This document shows positions 1-8,063 of a stretch of 51,593 nucleotides of DNA, one piece after another. Both the position numbers and the translations under genes were made by a program. Source of the stretch: a bacterium BMS3Bbin13 (GTDB lineage: Bacteria > Pseudomonadota > Gammaproteobacteria > 21-64-14); NCBI GenBank assembly GCA_002897735.1, contig BDTW01000059.1, forward strand, positions 1 through 51,593, read 5' to 3'. The notes beneath the pieces are model-generated. The model was given only the letters and a program-made list of their open reading frames with translations. It was not told the DNA's origin and searched no databases. Numbering within the stretch: position 1 is the stretch's first letter; each line of letters begins with the position of its first letter.

Positions 1-88
1 CCTTCTCGTGAACCGCCTAGTGCGGACCCGCATACCGGGTGGTGCCGGGAGGGCAGGCTAAACACCCGCCCTTACCCGATTATGCATT
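1..88 (+). mobile_element. Probable 3' end of a group II intron (domains V and VI)
   Basis: The first bases can fold into a short two-part hairpin like intron domain V: ACCGCC (12-17) pairs with GGTGGT (38-43), and TGCG (21-24) pairs with CGCA (29-32). A second stem, with GGGAGGGC (46-53) against GCCCTTACCC (71-80), looks like domain VI. The segment GAACCGCCTAGTGCGGACCC matches what I remember of bacterial group II introns that follow a reverse-transcriptase gene. No such gene is visible because the window starts here. The intron would read on the plus strand and end near 80-90, just downstream of uup. The family assignment is from memory, not a search. Confidence 0.5.
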
Positions 89-154
89 CTCTTTTCGCTT
101 ATCCTACGATTCCAAGACAAAAAGCACAAAGGGAACCGCCTTGCAACGCAGAAT

Positions 155-2047
155 CTATTCGCCGGGATCGTTGCGGGCGTGTTTCGCCTCCAGTGCTTCC
201 CAGCGTACATAGCCTTCCGCCACGCCGCGTTGGAGTTCCTCGATCCGTGTCTGTGCGGATTTGACGCCCTCGGCGCCGCCGCGGTGAAAATCGGGCCGGG
301 CCATTTCGGCATACAGCGTCTCGATCTCCGCCTCCATCGCCTCGATCTCCCGGGGCAGCCGCTCGAGTTCCGTCCGCTCGCGGTAGCTCAGCTTCCCGGG
401 CCGTGCGCCGCGGCCCGCCGGCGCGGGGCCGCGGACCCGGGCGGTCCTGGATGGGGGGGCGGCATCGACCCCGCCGCGCCGGTTCCGCAGCCAGTCTCCA
501 TAGTTGCCGACGTGGTAGCGGAAGCCGTCCTCGCCTTCGTGCACGAGCAGTCCGTCGATCACGGAATCGACGAAGGCGCGGTCGTGGGAGGCCAGGATGA
601 CCGTGCCGGCATACTCGCGAATGAGGCCCTCCAGCAGTTCCAGGGTCTCGAGATCGAGATCGTTGGTGGGTTCGTCGAGCACGAGGACATTCGAGGGACG
701 GGCGAACAGCCGTGCCAGCAGCAGGCTGTTGCATTCCCCGCCGGAGAGCAGCCGCACCGGCGTGCGGGCACGCTCCGGGGTGAAGAGGAAGGCGCGCAGG
801 TAGCCGAGTACGTGGCGGCCGGAACCCTCGAAATCGATGCGATCGGCGCCCTCGGCGATATTCCAGGCGGCGTCGTGGTCGAGATCGAGTTGACGCCGGT
901 TCTGGTCGAAGTACGCGATCTGCAGGTTCTCCCCGTAGCTGAGACGACCGCTGTCCGGTTCCCGTTCGCCGAGCAGCAGACGCAGCAGCGTGGTCTTGCC
1001 GCATCCGTTCGGTCCCATCACCCCCAGCACCCGGCCGCGCTGGATCTTCAGACTGAAATCACGCAGGACGGTCTTCCCGGCGATCTGCGCGCACACTTGG
1101 TTCGCCTCGATGACGCGCCGACTGCCGGGCTCCGCGGCGTGGGCCTGCAGGCGCGCCCGGCCTTCGATGCGCCGGCGTCCGGCCGCCTCCTCCCGCATCG
1201 TCTCCAGCGCCCGTACGCGGCCCATGTTGCGCGTCGTGCGCGCCTTGACGCCGCGCCGTATCCACGTCTCCTCTCCCGCCAGGCGCTTGTCGAACTCACG
1301 ATCGGTGTGCCGCTCGACATCGAGGGCGGCGCACTTGCGCCGGCGGTAGTCCGCGTAACCGCCCGGCCAGCCGAAGAGGCGGCCGCGATCCACCTCGACG
1401 ATACGCGTGGCGACCCGGTCGAGGAACGCGCGGTCGTGGCTGATGAAGACCAAACCCCATGTCGCCTTCGACAGGACTTCCTCCAGCCACGTGATGCCGT
1501 CGATATCGAGGTGATTGGTCGGCTCGTCGAGAAGCAGCAGGTCCGGTTCGCCGACGAGCGCGCGTGCGAGCAGCACCTGGCGCTGGAGACCGCCCGAGAG
1601 CGTGGAGAACTCCGCCGCGGGATCGAGGTTCATGCGCGAGAGTGTCGCCGCAACGCGCGATCGTGCTCCCCAGGCCCCCTCCGCCTCGAGTTCGTGCTGC
1701 AACTCGGCCAGCCGCCATACGTCGGTATCCGTCGCGACGCCGCGCTCGTAGGCGGCCAGGCGTCCCGCCGTCGGGCCGAGCCCGCTCATCACCAGATCAG
1801 CGACCCGGCCGGAGAGGTCGCCCGGCACGTCCTGATCCAGGCTCGCGACGCGCAGGGCCGCGCGGCGCACGACATCGCCCTGATCGGGGATCCGGGTGCC
1901 GGCCAGGACCCGCATCAGGGTGGACTTGCCGGCGCCGTTGCGGCCCACCAAGCACACACGCTCGCCCTCGTCGAGAGTGAGCCCGACCGCGTCGAGCACC
2001 GGATCGGCGCCGAACTGCACAGTGACATCACGCAGGGTGATCAACAT
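155..2047 (-). CDS. uup: ABC-F family ATPase, Uup type
   Basis: Soluble 630-residue protein with two fused ABC ATPase domains and no membrane segment. Domain 1 has Walker A GRNGAGKS (35-42), signature LSGGL (about 150) and Walker B ending LLDEPTNHLD (172-181). Domain 2 has GPNGCGKT (345-352), LSGGE (434-438) and LDEPTNDLD (457-465). The linker (about 240-310) is charged, and the C-terminal 80 residues are a predicted coiled coil, as in Uup/EttA-type proteins. ABC-F proteins act on ribosomes; Uup also binds branched DNA and lowers transposon excision. The start is ATG directly before the first ABC strand (LITLRDVTVQF). The next gene upstream, DUF423, reads in the same direction 18 bp away, so the two are probably cotranscribed. 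Confidence 0.9.
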   Translation of the reverse strand: MLITLRDVTVQFGADPVLDAVGLTLDEGERVCLVGRNGAGKSTLMRVLAGTRIPDQGDVVRRAALRVASLDQDVPGDLSGRVADLVMSGLGPTAGRLAAYERGVATDTDVWRLAELQHELEAEGAWGARSRVAATLSRMNLDPAAEFSTLSGGLQRQVLLARALVGEPDLLLLDEPTNHLDIDGITWLEEVLSKATWGLVFISHDRAFLDRVATRIVEVDRGRLFGWPGGYADYRRRKCAALDVERHTDREFDKRLAGEETWIRRGVKARTTRNMGRVRALETMREEAAGRRRIEGRARLQAHAAEPGSRRVIEANQVCAQIAGKTVLRDFSLKIQRGRVLGVMGPNGCGKTTLLRLLLGEREPDSGRLSYGENLQIAYFDQNRRQLDLDHDAAWNIAEGADRIDFEGSGRHVLGYLRAFLFTPERARTPVRLLSGGECNSLLLARLFARPSNVLVLDEPTNDLDLETLELLEGLIREYAGTVILASHDRAFVDSVIDGLLVHEGEDGFRYHVGNYGDWLRNRRGGVDAAPPSRTARVRGPAPAGRGARPGKLSYRERTELERLPREIEAMEAEIETLYAEMARPDFHRGGAEGVKSAQTRIEELQRGVAEGYVRWEALEAKHARNDPGE

Positions 2048-2065
2048 GACTATAAAGCGCCGCGG

Positions 2066-2439
2066 CTACACGCCGCGCGCAGCGGCGAGCGCAAGCGGGA
2101 TCCGGCCGAGGATGAACGCGGCGCCGCCGAACGGGGTGATGATGCCGAGGGCACGCACACCGGTGACGGCGAGTGCGTACAGGCTGCCCGAGAACAGCAC
2201 CACCCCGGCGACCATCACCAGCCGGCCCATCGCAGCGCACCCGAGGCCGGCAGGTGCAGCGCCGGCAACCCGATGCCCGGCAGCGCGAGCGAGTGGAAGA
2301 ACTGATACTGTTCGGCGGTGTGATAGACCGCGTTCATCTCCGGCGACAGATGCCCGCGCAGGGCGTGAGCGCCGAAGGCGCCCAGCAGCACGGACAGCAG
2401 CCCGGAAATGGAACCCAATGTGATGAACCCTCTCGCCAT
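2066..2439 (-). pseudogene. DUF423 membrane protein, one-base frameshift
   Basis: Residues 1-74 (2439 down to 2218) read as a DUF423 (YgdD-like) small membrane protein: a first helix with [12 protein letters not shown], then the conserved [11 protein letters not shown] stretch. The frame hits TGA right after ...RWAGW. The family continues in another frame from about 2222 with [15 protein letters not shown] and [14 protein letters not shown], ending at TAG 2066. Adding one base in TGGTGATGG (for example TGG-CTG-ATG) restores one protein of about 124 residues, the family's usual length. So this is either a true frameshift or a sequencing error. The role of DUF423 proteins is unknown. It lies just upstream of uup on the same strand. 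Confidence 0.75.
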
Positions 2440-2648
2440 GGTAGGTGTACGCCTGACCGGCTCCCGATCATCCGCGGTGATCGGCGGGGCCGGAGCCTTC
2501 GGACTCCCTTCTCCACGTCCCCCTGAGGGGGCGGGGACGCCTGAATGCGGTTTGCGCCGTCCCTACCTACCGGAGCGGCGCGCCCTTTGCGGCGGCGCAA
2601 GGTATCCGGCGCTTGCCGCCGGGTGCGATGCGCACGCCCCGTCCTTCG

Positions 2649-2932
2649 GAAGTTCACCCGGAATCCCGCCCGCACGGTACAGTCCCCGCGCGGCGCCGTG
2701 CCGTTGAGGTTGGCCGCCGGCACCTGCACCGTCGCCTCCAGGGTCCACTTGCGCGTGACGTACTGCATCCCCGGCACGAGGACCAGCGAGGTCCCGCCGG
2801 AATCGGGGTCCGGCACCCCGCCGATCTCGTTGCGGTCCCGGTGCAGCGGGTTGAACTCTAACACGCCGCAGGCGAATGCCGGCAGCCAGGCGCCCGGGTG
2901 CCATGACCACGGACGGTACTGCGCAACATCCG
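2649..2932 (-). pseudogene. Remnant of an outer-membrane beta-barrel protein
   Basis: One frame encodes DVAQYRPWSWHPGAWLPAF, then alternating strands such as GGTSLVLVPGMQY, KWTLEATVQVP and TVRAGFRVNF. The last strand ends in Phe, typical of the final strand of an outer-membrane barrel. The layout matches the C-terminal third of the intact barrel gene at 7181-7999. No start or signal peptide is found upstream in this frame, and the codon after the terminal Phe is CGA where TGA would be expected. The frame runs on as low-quality Arg-rich sequence to 2334. I read this as a decayed paralogue downstream of merR. It could also be a frameshifted gene whose N-terminus lies in the other frames up to 3082. 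Confidence 0.4.
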
Positions 2933-3115
2933 GCCCGCACCGGTATCGGGTTCCAGGCGCTTGTCGAGATACGGCAGGATACCGAACCCCTTCAAGGGGA
3001 AGCCCGCATCGTGCACCGCCTTGCGCACCCCTCCGGCCCCCAAGGCGCCGCCCTCCTCCATGGCGGCCGTCACGGTCTCCAAACGGAGTTCGTGTGTACC
3101 GCAGACCCGGCGCGC
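2933..3115. other. Stretch without a supported gene, downstream of merR
   Basis: On the minus strand the frame of merR, read past its TAG, stays open to 2858 and contains GVRKAVHDAGFPLKGFGILP. This is weakly like the end of a heavy-metal-associated domain (compare VYDAGFAL in the gene at 6785-7132). No ribosome-binding site or clear start is seen. It may be decayed coding sequence that belonged with the barrel remnant at 2649-2932. Confidence 0.3.
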
Positions 3116-3556
3116 CTACGGCTTCGGACGCCGGCGCGAGCCGTCCCCGCCTTCCTCGATCCCCTCGATCACCGGACAGCCGTCGCGGCTCGCGGCGCAG
3201 AGATTCAGCAAGAGCCGCAACTCATCGCGCAGATGCTCCAATTCGCCGAGTCGTCTCTCCACCTCGGAGAACTTGCGCGCCGTCAGTTCCCGTACTCGGG
3301 GGCGGGCACCGCTCGGGTCCTCGCGGAAGCGCAGCAGCGCACCGATCTCCGCCAGAGTGAAGTTCATGGTCTGCGCGCGGCGGATGAAACGCAGCCGGGA
3401 CAGGTCGCGCGCCCCGTAGCGGCGCAGACCCGAGGCCGTGCGCCCCACCCGCGGGAGCAGGCCGATCTTCTCGTAGTAGCGCAGCGTATCCGCGCTCAGC
3501 CCGAGGAGCCGGGTCACCGCCCCGATCGGCAGCGGACGTGCGGCACGTTCGCTCAC
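3116..3556 (-). CDS. MerR-family metal-responsive regulator, CueR-like
   Basis: 146 residues. The N-terminal winged helix starts IGAVTRLLGLSADTLRYYEK (11-30) with GLLPRVGRTASGLRRYG, the typical MerR DNA-binding part. A long dimer helix (about 75-118) follows, then a metal-binding loop with Cys120 and Cys127 (LCAASRDGCPVI). Two Cys in this loop, and no Cys at the start of the dimer helix, is the pattern of monovalent-copper/silver sensors such as CueR. Zn, Cd and Pb sensors carry an extra Cys there. The GTG start overlaps the TGA of the thioredoxin-like gene (GTGA), so it is translationally coupled as the last gene of the permease operon. A fitting operator lies at 8064-8094. Metal specificity is inferred. 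Confidence 0.85.
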   Translation of the reverse strand: MSERAARPLPIGAVTRLLGLSADTLRYYEKIGLLPRVGRTASGLRRYGARDLSRLRFIRRAQTMNFTLAEIGALLRFREDPSGARPRVRELTARKFSEVERRLGELEHLRDELRLLLNLCAASRDGCPVIEGIEEGGDGSRRRPKP

Positions 3557-3834
3557 TCCCGTTTCCCCCGCGAGCGTCCCAGCCGCTCGTCGAGCAGCGA
3601 ACGCAACCGCGCCGGCGTCGGGGTGCCGGTCAGGACCAGTCGACCGTCCACCACCAGCGCGGGTGTCGCCCGCACCCCCAATTCAACGGCGCGATCGAGT
3701 TCCGCGACCACGTCCACCACGCACACGTGCACTCCGGACCGCGCTCGCGCGGCGTACGCATCCACCAGGGTCCGCAGGCGTGCGCAGCGCGGGCAACCGG
3801 GCGAGGTGAACAGTTCGATCTCCAGGGTCCGCAT
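3553..3834 (-). CDS. Small thioredoxin/glutaredoxin-fold protein
   Basis: 93 residues. It opens with a beta strand (TLEIELFTSPG), then CPRC (14-17) as the redox or metal-binding pair. ATPAL (56-60) is a cis-proline loop, and VVDGRLVLTG the last strand pair, so the whole minimal thioredoxin fold is present. There is no signal peptide, so it should be cytoplasmic. It starts at ATG 3834, 17 bp after the permease gene, and overlaps merR by 4 bp. Small CxxC proteins of this kind are often encoded with PF03773 permeases, where they may deliver or reduce a metal. That function is inferred from context. Confidence 0.8.
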   Translation of the reverse strand: MRTLEIELFTSPGCPRCARLRTLVDAYAARARSGVHVCVVDVVAELDRAVELGVRATPALVVDGRLVLTGTPTPARLRSLLDERLGRSRGKRE

Positions 3835-3851
3835 CGACCGGCCGGCCGTCC

Positions 3852-4799
3852 TCAGAGCAGGCGGTTCAGGACCAGCGAGAGCAGCACCGCGATGGTCACG
3901 ACACCCGCGCCATACACCACGGCGGTGCGCCGCCCCATCCGCCGCCCCACCGGTCCGAGGGTCGCGATGTTCGTCCCGACCCCCGCCACCAGCAACAGCA
4001 TCGCGTTGCCCGCGCCGAGGCCCTTGCCCCGCAAGGCATGGATCCATGGCAGCGATCCCAGGCTGTCGGTATAGAGTAATCCGGCGATCGCCACCACCGC
4101 GGCCACACCCGTCAGGCTTGCTCCCGTACCGTAGCGCAGCACCCAGTCCTGCGGAACGAAGTCCTTGACCACCGCGCCGAGCACGGCCCCGGCCACGATC
4201 CACGGCGCCAGCTCGCGCAGCAAGCCGAGCGCGGTGCGCAGCGCCTGACGCAGCTTGTCGCGCGGATTCGAGAAGTCCCACCAGCGCTCCGCACCGCCCG
4301 GCGCCGGGACCTCGCACTCGGCGGCACAACCGCAGGACTGTGTGGAGGCGGGCTCCGGTGCCGATATACGCGCCGCACCGCCGGTGGTCAGATCCACCAA
4401 CAGGCCGGTCGTCGCTCCGATCAATACACCGCTTCCGGCGATCGCACCGGCAAGCGGCCAGCCCAGAAACACGACCAGGGCGATCAGCCCGTACCAGTTG
4501 AACCATGGCGTGGCGATCAGGAACGCGCAGGCCGGTCCCCGGCGGCCCGTGGTGCGGTACAGCTCGATCGCCGTCGGGATCGCCGTGCAGCAGCACAGCG
4601 GCGTAAGAAAGCCCGCGGTCGCGCCCGTGAAATTGGAGCGCAGTACGCCGCCACCCACCAGGCGCCGCAGCGCGTCCGGCCGGATCACCGCCTGCAGCAG
4701 CCCGGCCACGAAAAAGCCCAACACCGCCACCTCCGCGAACTCCCACAGATAGCGGCCGGTCGTAAGGGCCAGCTTGCCGAGCGCAAAGTCCATGTCCAC
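3852..4799 (-). CDS. Permease of the PF03773 (DUF318/ArsP-like) family
   Basis: 315 residues with about eight hydrophobic segments in two repeats. The first repeat carries TPLCCCTAIP (66-75), the family's conserved Cys/Pro loop. The second ends with GVGTNIATLGPVGRRMGRR. The cytoplasmic linker holds a Cys cluster, C156-x-C158-x3-C162 (SCGCAAEC), as in family members tied to metal or metalloid export. Members include ArsP (organoarsenical export) and Cu/Zn-linked permeases. First gene of the operon permease, thioredoxin-like protein, MerR. The start at ATG 4799 (MDMDFALGKL) sits before the first helix. Substrate is unknown; a metal or metalloid is likely because of the MerR partner. Confidence 0.8.
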   Translation of the reverse strand: MDMDFALGKLALTTGRYLWEFAEVAVLGFFVAGLLQAVIRPDALRRLVGGGVLRSNFTGATAGFLTPLCCCTAIPTAIELYRTTGRRGPACAFLIATPWFNWYGLIALVVFLGWPLAGAIAGSGVLIGATTGLLVDLTTGGAARISAPEPASTQSCGCAAECEVPAPGGAERWWDFSNPRDKLRQALRTALGLLRELAPWIVAGAVLGAVVKDFVPQDWVLRYGTGASLTGVAAVVAIAGLLYTDSLGSLPWIHALRGKGLGAGNAMLLLVAGVGTNIATLGPVGRRMGRRTAVVYGAGVVTIAVLLSLVLNRLL

Positions 4800-5241
4800 T
4801 GATCATTTCCCACCGGGGCCGATCCCGGCGCAAGTATCGCACCTGCCGGATTACAGGCGCCAGACATTATGGCTTGACGGCACAATAACCCTTTGATTTC
4901 TGTCGTTTCAATAGCAAGAGGGCAAAAAAAGACCGATTGCCGTCATCGTAGGCTGCGCCCTCTTGTCGACAAGGATCACCGACCATGCCGGAGTGCCGAT
5001 CGGTTATGCCCTCGAGTGGGGCGGGCGGGACACGGGTCCGGTCCGGCGGTACACTGGAATCGTCGCCCACGCGGCGTTCGGGCGGCGAGTCCGACGATGT
5101 TTCCCGCCCGATCGAATCCACTTCGGTCTGGAATATTCCCGGATCCGCCCGCGTCATTATGCGAACGGCGGAGGCCCCGCGGGTCGACGCAGACCGGATC
5201 CCGGCGCCACGCCCGGATCGGCACTGCACGGGGAGGAGGCC
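4800..5241. other. Divergent intergenic region
   Basis: 442 bases between the permease operon (leftward) and the DsrE-like gene (rightward). The part at 4860-4960 is clearly richer in A+T than the surroundings and should hold the promoters. No MerR-type dyad like the one at 8064-8094 was found here. The open frame that runs into the DsrE-like gene from 4963 has no ribosome-binding site and is probably not translated. Confidence 0.5.
4883..4911 (-). promoter_or_regulatory. Possible promoter of the permease operon
   Basis: Minus-strand TTGAAA (4906-4911) and TTATTG (4883-4888) are separated by 17 bp in the A+T-rich island upstream of the permease gene. The -10 box is a weak match, and the leader to ATG 4799 would be about 75 bases. 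Confidence 0.25.
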
Positions 5242-5757
5242 ATGAAAATCCTATTGCTGATGCTGGCCCTGGCCGTCGGCGGCCCGACGCCGGCCGTGGG
5301 CGGACCCACGACGACGCCGCTTCCGCAGTTTCCCGGCGTACCGGTGATCCCGGTCCTCAAGGACCTCGGATACGGCGGTTTCTTCAAGGACCACCAGCCT
5401 GTAAAGGTGGTCTTCGGGGTCAACGATCCGACCGGCCAGATGCGCGAGTCACTGACCAACGCCTCGCTCATCATCCGCTACCTCAAGGACCGCGGCTACC
5501 GCTACCGGATCGAGTTCGTGCTCTATGGAAAGGCGGTGCTCGCCGCCGACAAGTGGAATCAGAAATACGGCGGCTACAACGACCTGATGGAAGCGCTCCA
5601 TCGGCAGGGCGTCGCCTTCAGCGTATGCTACAACTCGATCTACTCGTTCAAGATCAAACGCGGCGACATCCGCGGATACATGAAGGTCATCCCGGCCGGG
5701 ATCCTGGAACTGGCCAAGAAGCAGATGCAGGGCTACGCCTATATCAGCAACCACTGA
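5242..5757 (+). CDS. Secreted DsrE-like protein
   Basis: 171 residues. MKILLLMLALAVGG is a short signal peptide or anchor. The rest is a DsrE/DsrF fold: VKVVFGVNDP (strand 1), a helix with MRESLTNASLIIRYLKDRG, then RIEFVLYGKAVLA, a helix with ALHRQGVAFSVCYNSI, and a final helix rich in Lys. DsrE-fold proteins act in sulfur transfer or bind small ligands. One Cys (in FSVCYNSI) is at the usual position. The ATG is chosen because GGGGAGGAGG lies 3-10 bases before it and the signal peptide begins there; the longer open frame to 4963 lacks both. It converges with the NHL gene. Confidence 0.75.
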   Translation: MKILLLMLALAVGGPTPAVGGPTTTPLPQFPGVPVIPVLKDLGYGGFFKDHQPVKVVFGVNDPTGQMRESLTNASLIIRYLKDRGYRYRIEFVLYGKAVLAADKWNQKYGGYNDLMEALHRQGVAFSVCYNSIYSFKIKRGDIRGYMKVIPAGILELAKKQMQGYAYISNH

Positions 5758-5793
5758 CCTGAGCGGCACACGGGGGCCGCCGTCCGCACCGGC

Positions 5794-5831
5794 GGTCCCG
5801 CTCCCGCCGCTTATCGTGCGGGAGCGGGACC
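5794..5831. terminator. Bidirectional hairpin between convergent genes
   Basis: A perfect 13-bp stem, GGTCCCGCTCCCG (5794-5806) against its complement (5819-5831), with a 12-base loop. It lies between the DsrE-like stop and the stop of the NHL gene and overlaps the last codons of the latter. No T-run follows, so it may act as a Rho-aided terminator or an mRNA 3'-end protector for both genes. Confidence 0.5.
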
Positions 5832-6788
5832 CGGCCGCCATACCTCCACACGGTTCCCGATCAGGTTCACGGTGTACACCGTCCCGTCGGGGGCGACCGT
5901 CACGGCGATCTCGGTATAGCCCGGACCGCGGTGCGGGGTGCCGAATGCCGTCAGGAATCGGCCCTGCGGGGTGAACTTCTGGATCCGGTCGTTTTCCTCG
6001 TCGGCGACGAAGACGTTGCCGCGCGGGCCGATCGCCACGCAGGTCGGGGTGCGAAACCAGCCGTTGAACGGACCGCTCACGTTCGCCGCGAAGGGGCCGC
6101 CCCACTTGCGCAGGAAGCGACCGTCGGGGCCGAACACCTGGATGCGGTCGTTGTAACCGCCGGCCACGTAGAGCGTGCCGTCCGGCGCCACCGCCACGTC
6201 GATCGGATAATTGAACCAACCGGCCTCGACGTAGCCCTTCTCACCCGTATGGCCCCACTGACGGATGAACCGCCCGTCGGGACCGAGCTTCTGCACGCGC
6301 TGGTTGTGGAAACCCGCCACGTACAGATCGCCCTTCGGTCCCACCGCGACCCCGGTGGGAGAGTTGAACCGCCCGGGCGCCGATCCGGCCTTGCCCGGGG
6401 TGCCGAGGGTGCGCTCCAGGGCGCCGTCGGCGCCGAATATGAGCACATCGTCGTTCCAGTAGTCGGCCACGTAGACCTTGCCGTCGCGCACCGCGATGTT
6501 CATGGGCCGCCCCTGATCGGGAACCGCGATCCGCCTGATGAAACGCCCGTCCGGATCGAAGACCTGGATCCGATGATTCAGGGAGTCGGCGACGTAGACC
6601 CGCCCGTTGCCGTAGGCGATACCGATCGGATTGCGGAACCGCCCGGGCGCCGTGCCCTCCCCGCCCCAAGTCTTCACCAGATGGTAGGGCGGCTCGACCG
6701 GGGCGGGAAACCACACCGGCTTGATCGCCGCCCCGAGGACGATGAGCACCCCGGCGCCGATCCACCCGACACGCCCCGCACGACTCAC
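5811..6788 (-). CDS. Membrane-anchored NHL-repeat beta-propeller protein
   Basis: 325 residues. The N-terminus has one hydrophobic segment (VGWIGAGVLIVLGAAI, 7-22). About six NHL repeats of 45-50 residues follow, each with a pattern like FNSPTGVAVGPKGDLYVAG and NQRVQKLGPDGRFIRQWG. The propeller should sit in the periplasm. NHL propellers bind proteins or other ligands, and no catalytic motif is apparent. The GTG start (6788) overlaps the stop of the HMA gene (GTGA), showing translational coupling. It is the last gene of the operon barrel, HMA protein, NHL, whose promoter at 8064-8094 is MerR-type, so a role in metal binding or sensing outside the cytoplasm is likely but unproven. Confidence 0.8.
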   Translation of the reverse strand: MSRAGRVGWIGAGVLIVLGAAIKPVWFPAPVEPPYHLVKTWGGEGTAPGRFRNPIGIAYGNGRVYVADSLNHRIQVFDPDGRFIRRIAVPDQGRPMNIAVRDGKVYVADYWNDDVLIFGADGALERTLGTPGKAGSAPGRFNSPTGVAVGPKGDLYVAGFHNQRVQKLGPDGRFIRQWGHTGEKGYVEAGWFNYPIDVAVAPDGTLYVAGGYNDRIQVFGPDGRFLRKWGGPFAANVSGPFNGWFRTPTCVAIGPRGNVFVADEENDRIQKFTPQGRFLTAFGTPHRGPGYTEIAVTVAPDGTVYTVNLIGNRVEVWRPGPAPAR

Positions 6789-7132
6789 GGGCGCCCCCCG
6801 CCGGGCCGATGCACGACTCTGCGCAGCGCGAAGCCCGCGTCGTAGACGAAGCCCTTGAGCTGCGCATCGGTGAAGCGTGTCCCCGGCCGCACATGCACCA
6901 CCGCGACCCCCTTCACGATATCGATATCGGTCTTGATCACACCGTGCTGACGGGCGAACTGCTTCTCGAGCCCGTAGGCGCAGTAGGGGCAGGCAAGACC
7001 GTTGACCTGCAGGACGTAGGAATTCATCGGATAGGCGTTCGATCCGTCTGCGCGCACCGGCATGGGTAACGCCAACGCGGTGATCAACAGGAGCGCCGGA
7101 AACAACGGCATCCACGACTTGAAACGGAACAT
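6785..7132 (-). CDS. Secreted heavy-metal-associated (MerP-like) domain protein
   Basis: 115 residues. Signal peptide 1-28 (hydrophobic FPALLLITALALPMP, then VRA-DG). The mature part follows the HMA fold: YVLQVNGLACPYCAYGLEKQ with CxxC at 48-51, then GVIKTDIDIVKGVAVVHV, and LKGFVYDAGFALRR as the last helix and strand. HMA domains carry soft metals such as Cu(I) or Hg(II) through the two Cys. The periplasmic location is like MerP. An ATG at 7132 is preferred; a GTG at 7141 in the same frame is also possible. The first gene of the operon, the barrel, is 48 bp upstream, and the stop overlaps the NHL start. Confidence 0.8.
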   Translation of the reverse strand: MFRFKSWMPLFPALLLITALALPMPVRADGSNAYPMNSYVLQVNGLACPYCAYGLEKQFARQHGVIKTDIDIVKGVAVVHVRPGTRFTDAQLKGFVYDAGFALRRVVHRPGGGRP

Positions 7133-7180
7133 GGGGGTCACCTCTTCATCAACTCACAGTGGTCCGCATACCGGAACCGG

Positions 7181-7999
7181 TCAGTAGTGCATCTCAAACT
7201 CGACCCGGAATCGGAAGTCGGTGGCGGGCTGACGCCCGTTCAGGGCGCTGTAGACGGGGATCTGGACGCCGGGGCGCAGATTGAAGTGCCCGTAGGTCCA
7301 GATCATCCCCGGCGAGACGAACAGTTCCGTTCCACCGGTATTCGGGAGATCGACGCCGTTCTGCCGGCTGCGGTCCGTAATCTCCGCGTTCAATCCGACG
7401 ACGAAGACGGTATCGGGCATCGTGTAGATCGGCGTGCCCGGCCGCCAGCCGCCCACCAGATTCAGGAACCATCGATTGCCCCGGCGCAGCCCCGCATCGC
7501 CGGTCGTATTGATCCGGTAGCCGACGCTCGCCCAGCGGTACCATTTGATGCTCTCGTAGCCGTAGGCAAGCGCGGCCAGGTAGTCGCTCGAGCCGGCACC
7601 CACCCCGGCGGCGCCGGTATCGAAGTGCACCGCCCCCAATGCGGTGAGCGAGCGCATCGCGCCGGGCTCGGCCCGGCGCCAGAACCGGTACTTGGTCTTG
7701 AGCCCGAAGTCCCCGACGCCGCTGTGCTCGCCGGTCTCGTAGGGCAGATCCATCCCGACGGTCCAGTTGCTGTTCACCCCGTATTTGAACTCGCCGGTAT
7801 ACTCGTTGCTCGCCACACCCCCCACTTCGGTCCGCTGATAGCCCAGGTGATATTCCAGGGCCCCCTTGAATTCCGTGTGCGGAGAGAAGGAGAAAATGGG
7901 CCCGTGGGCCAGGGCCGACAGCGGGGCGGCGGCCAGGCTCGCGGCGAGCGCGGCCCGGCACCACCGGCGCACACGGATATCACGAATACGAGCTTCCAT
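7181..7999 (-). CDS. Outer-membrane beta-barrel protein (MetA-pathway/transporter-like)
   Basis: 272 residues. Signal peptide 1-31 (ALAASLAAAPLSALA, cut before HGPIF). The rest is a chain of amphipathic strands, for example EYTGEFKYGVNSNWTVGMDL, GDFGLKTKYRFW, YRWASVGYRINTTG and a closing FRFRVEFEMHY that ends in an aromatic residue, as outer-membrane barrels do. It resembles the family annotated as transporter or MetA-pathway of phenol degradation; the name says little about function. The ATG at 7999 has GGGAGA 6 bases upstream and starts the signal peptide; the longer open frame to 8107 crosses the promoter. First gene of the operon with the HMA and NHL genes. A decayed relative lies at 2649-2932. 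Confidence 0.75.
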   Translation of the reverse strand: MEARIRDIRVRRWCRAALAASLAAAPLSALAHGPIFSFSPHTEFKGALEYHLGYQRTEVGGVASNEYTGEFKYGVNSNWTVGMDLPYETGEHSGVGDFGLKTKYRFWRRAEPGAMRSLTALGAVHFDTGAAGVGAGSSDYLAALAYGYESIKWYRWASVGYRINTTGDAGLRRGNRWFLNLVGGWRPGTPIYTMPDTVFVVGLNAEITDRSRQNGVDLPNTGGTELFVSPGMIWTYGHFNLRPGVQIPVYSALNGRQPATDFRFRVEFEMHY

Positions 8000-8063
8000 C
8001 GTACGTCTCCCGGTACCTCGTGGAACCCTCCCGCATGAAGTGCGGCGGGGGGTCGTCATGGCC

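Noticed and set aside
99-1004. Long open frames on both strands inside uup
   Set aside because: The Uup protein has full ABC motifs in its own frame; the others are GC-rich shadow frames with Arg/Pro/Ala bias.
4963-5241. N-terminal extension of the DsrE-like gene
   Set aside because: The extension has no homology or ribosome site, while GGGGAGGAGG and a signal peptide mark ATG 5242.
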